Origin: Argyresthia goedartella
Lineage: Eukaryota > Arthropoda > Insecta > Lepidoptera > Argyresthiidae
Direction: 5' to 3'
Assembly (NCBI GenBank): GCA_949825045.1
Contig: OX463809.1
Coordinates: 8,273,501 to 8,337,500, forward strand
DNA length: 64,000 bases
Position 1 is the first letter of the stretch; each line of letters begins with the position of its first letter. Positions 63,966 to 64,000 of the stretch are shown piece after piece. The notes below the pieces were generated by a model. It had not been told where the DNA came from, made no database searches, and was given only the letters and a program-made list of their open reading frames with translations. The translations under genes were made by a program, and so were the position numbers.

Positions 63966-64000
63966 CTGTGAAAATCAGTATTATTGATGTGCAGTTTAAT

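Overview
This looks like a gene-poor stretch of an insect nuclear genome, most likely a moth or butterfly. It is AT-rich with GC-rich islands. Nearly every coding signal belongs to a retrotransposon. The repeat mix is one I associate with Lepidoptera: BEL/Pao LTR elements, several APE-type LINE lineages, RTE tails, tRNA-headed SINEs with LINE-like tails, and short foldback elements. I found no confident intact host protein gene. The best non-transposon candidate is a decayed multi-exon gene around 54.68-55.67 kb. Family names come from reading motifs, not from any search.

Layout. 1-2.4 kb: 3' half of a decayed LINE running off the left edge. 5.2-5.6 kb: first copy of a foldback repeat family (others at 42.8 and 59.4 kb). 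5.84-13.6 kb: a SINE split by BEL/Pao copy 1 (5951-13453, paired 559-bp LTRs). 14.3-14.5 kb: long TA palindrome. 15.6-18.5 kb: 5'-truncated LINE with an open 870-codon endonuclease/reverse transcriptase frame. 20.7-21.0 kb: RTE-type tail. 23.2-28.05 kb: a minus-strand LINE interrupted by a plus-strand LINE that keeps most of ORF1 and an open ORF2. 29.3-30.9 kb: another minus-strand LINE. 31.3-31.9 kb: Ty3/gypsy RT piece fused to a GAT repeat. 31.9-33.5 kb: internally deleted minus-strand LINE and a 193-bp-period duplication. 34.8-42.2 kb: BEL/Pao copy 2 on the minus strand. 42.2-42.8 kb: ~219-bp tandem array. 44.86-50.74 kb: full-length minus-strand LINE with 17-bp target-site duplications. 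51.67-54.46 kb: short LTR element without pol, with LTRs that look identical. 57.2-58.2 kb: 85-bp tandem array broken by a SINE tail. 58.5-64 kb: SINE, foldback, RTE and hairpin fragments.

The elements record layered insertion: BEL in a SINE, LINE in LINE, SINE in satellite. The youngest events appear to be the short LTR element and the 17-bp-TSD LINE. Several elements are broken at a catalytic motif. In two of them low-complexity filler lies at the break. The two BEL copies share an in-frame UAG followed by GGA exactly between gag and pol, a possible readthrough site. I saw no CRISPR array, rRNA gene or functional tRNA gene.
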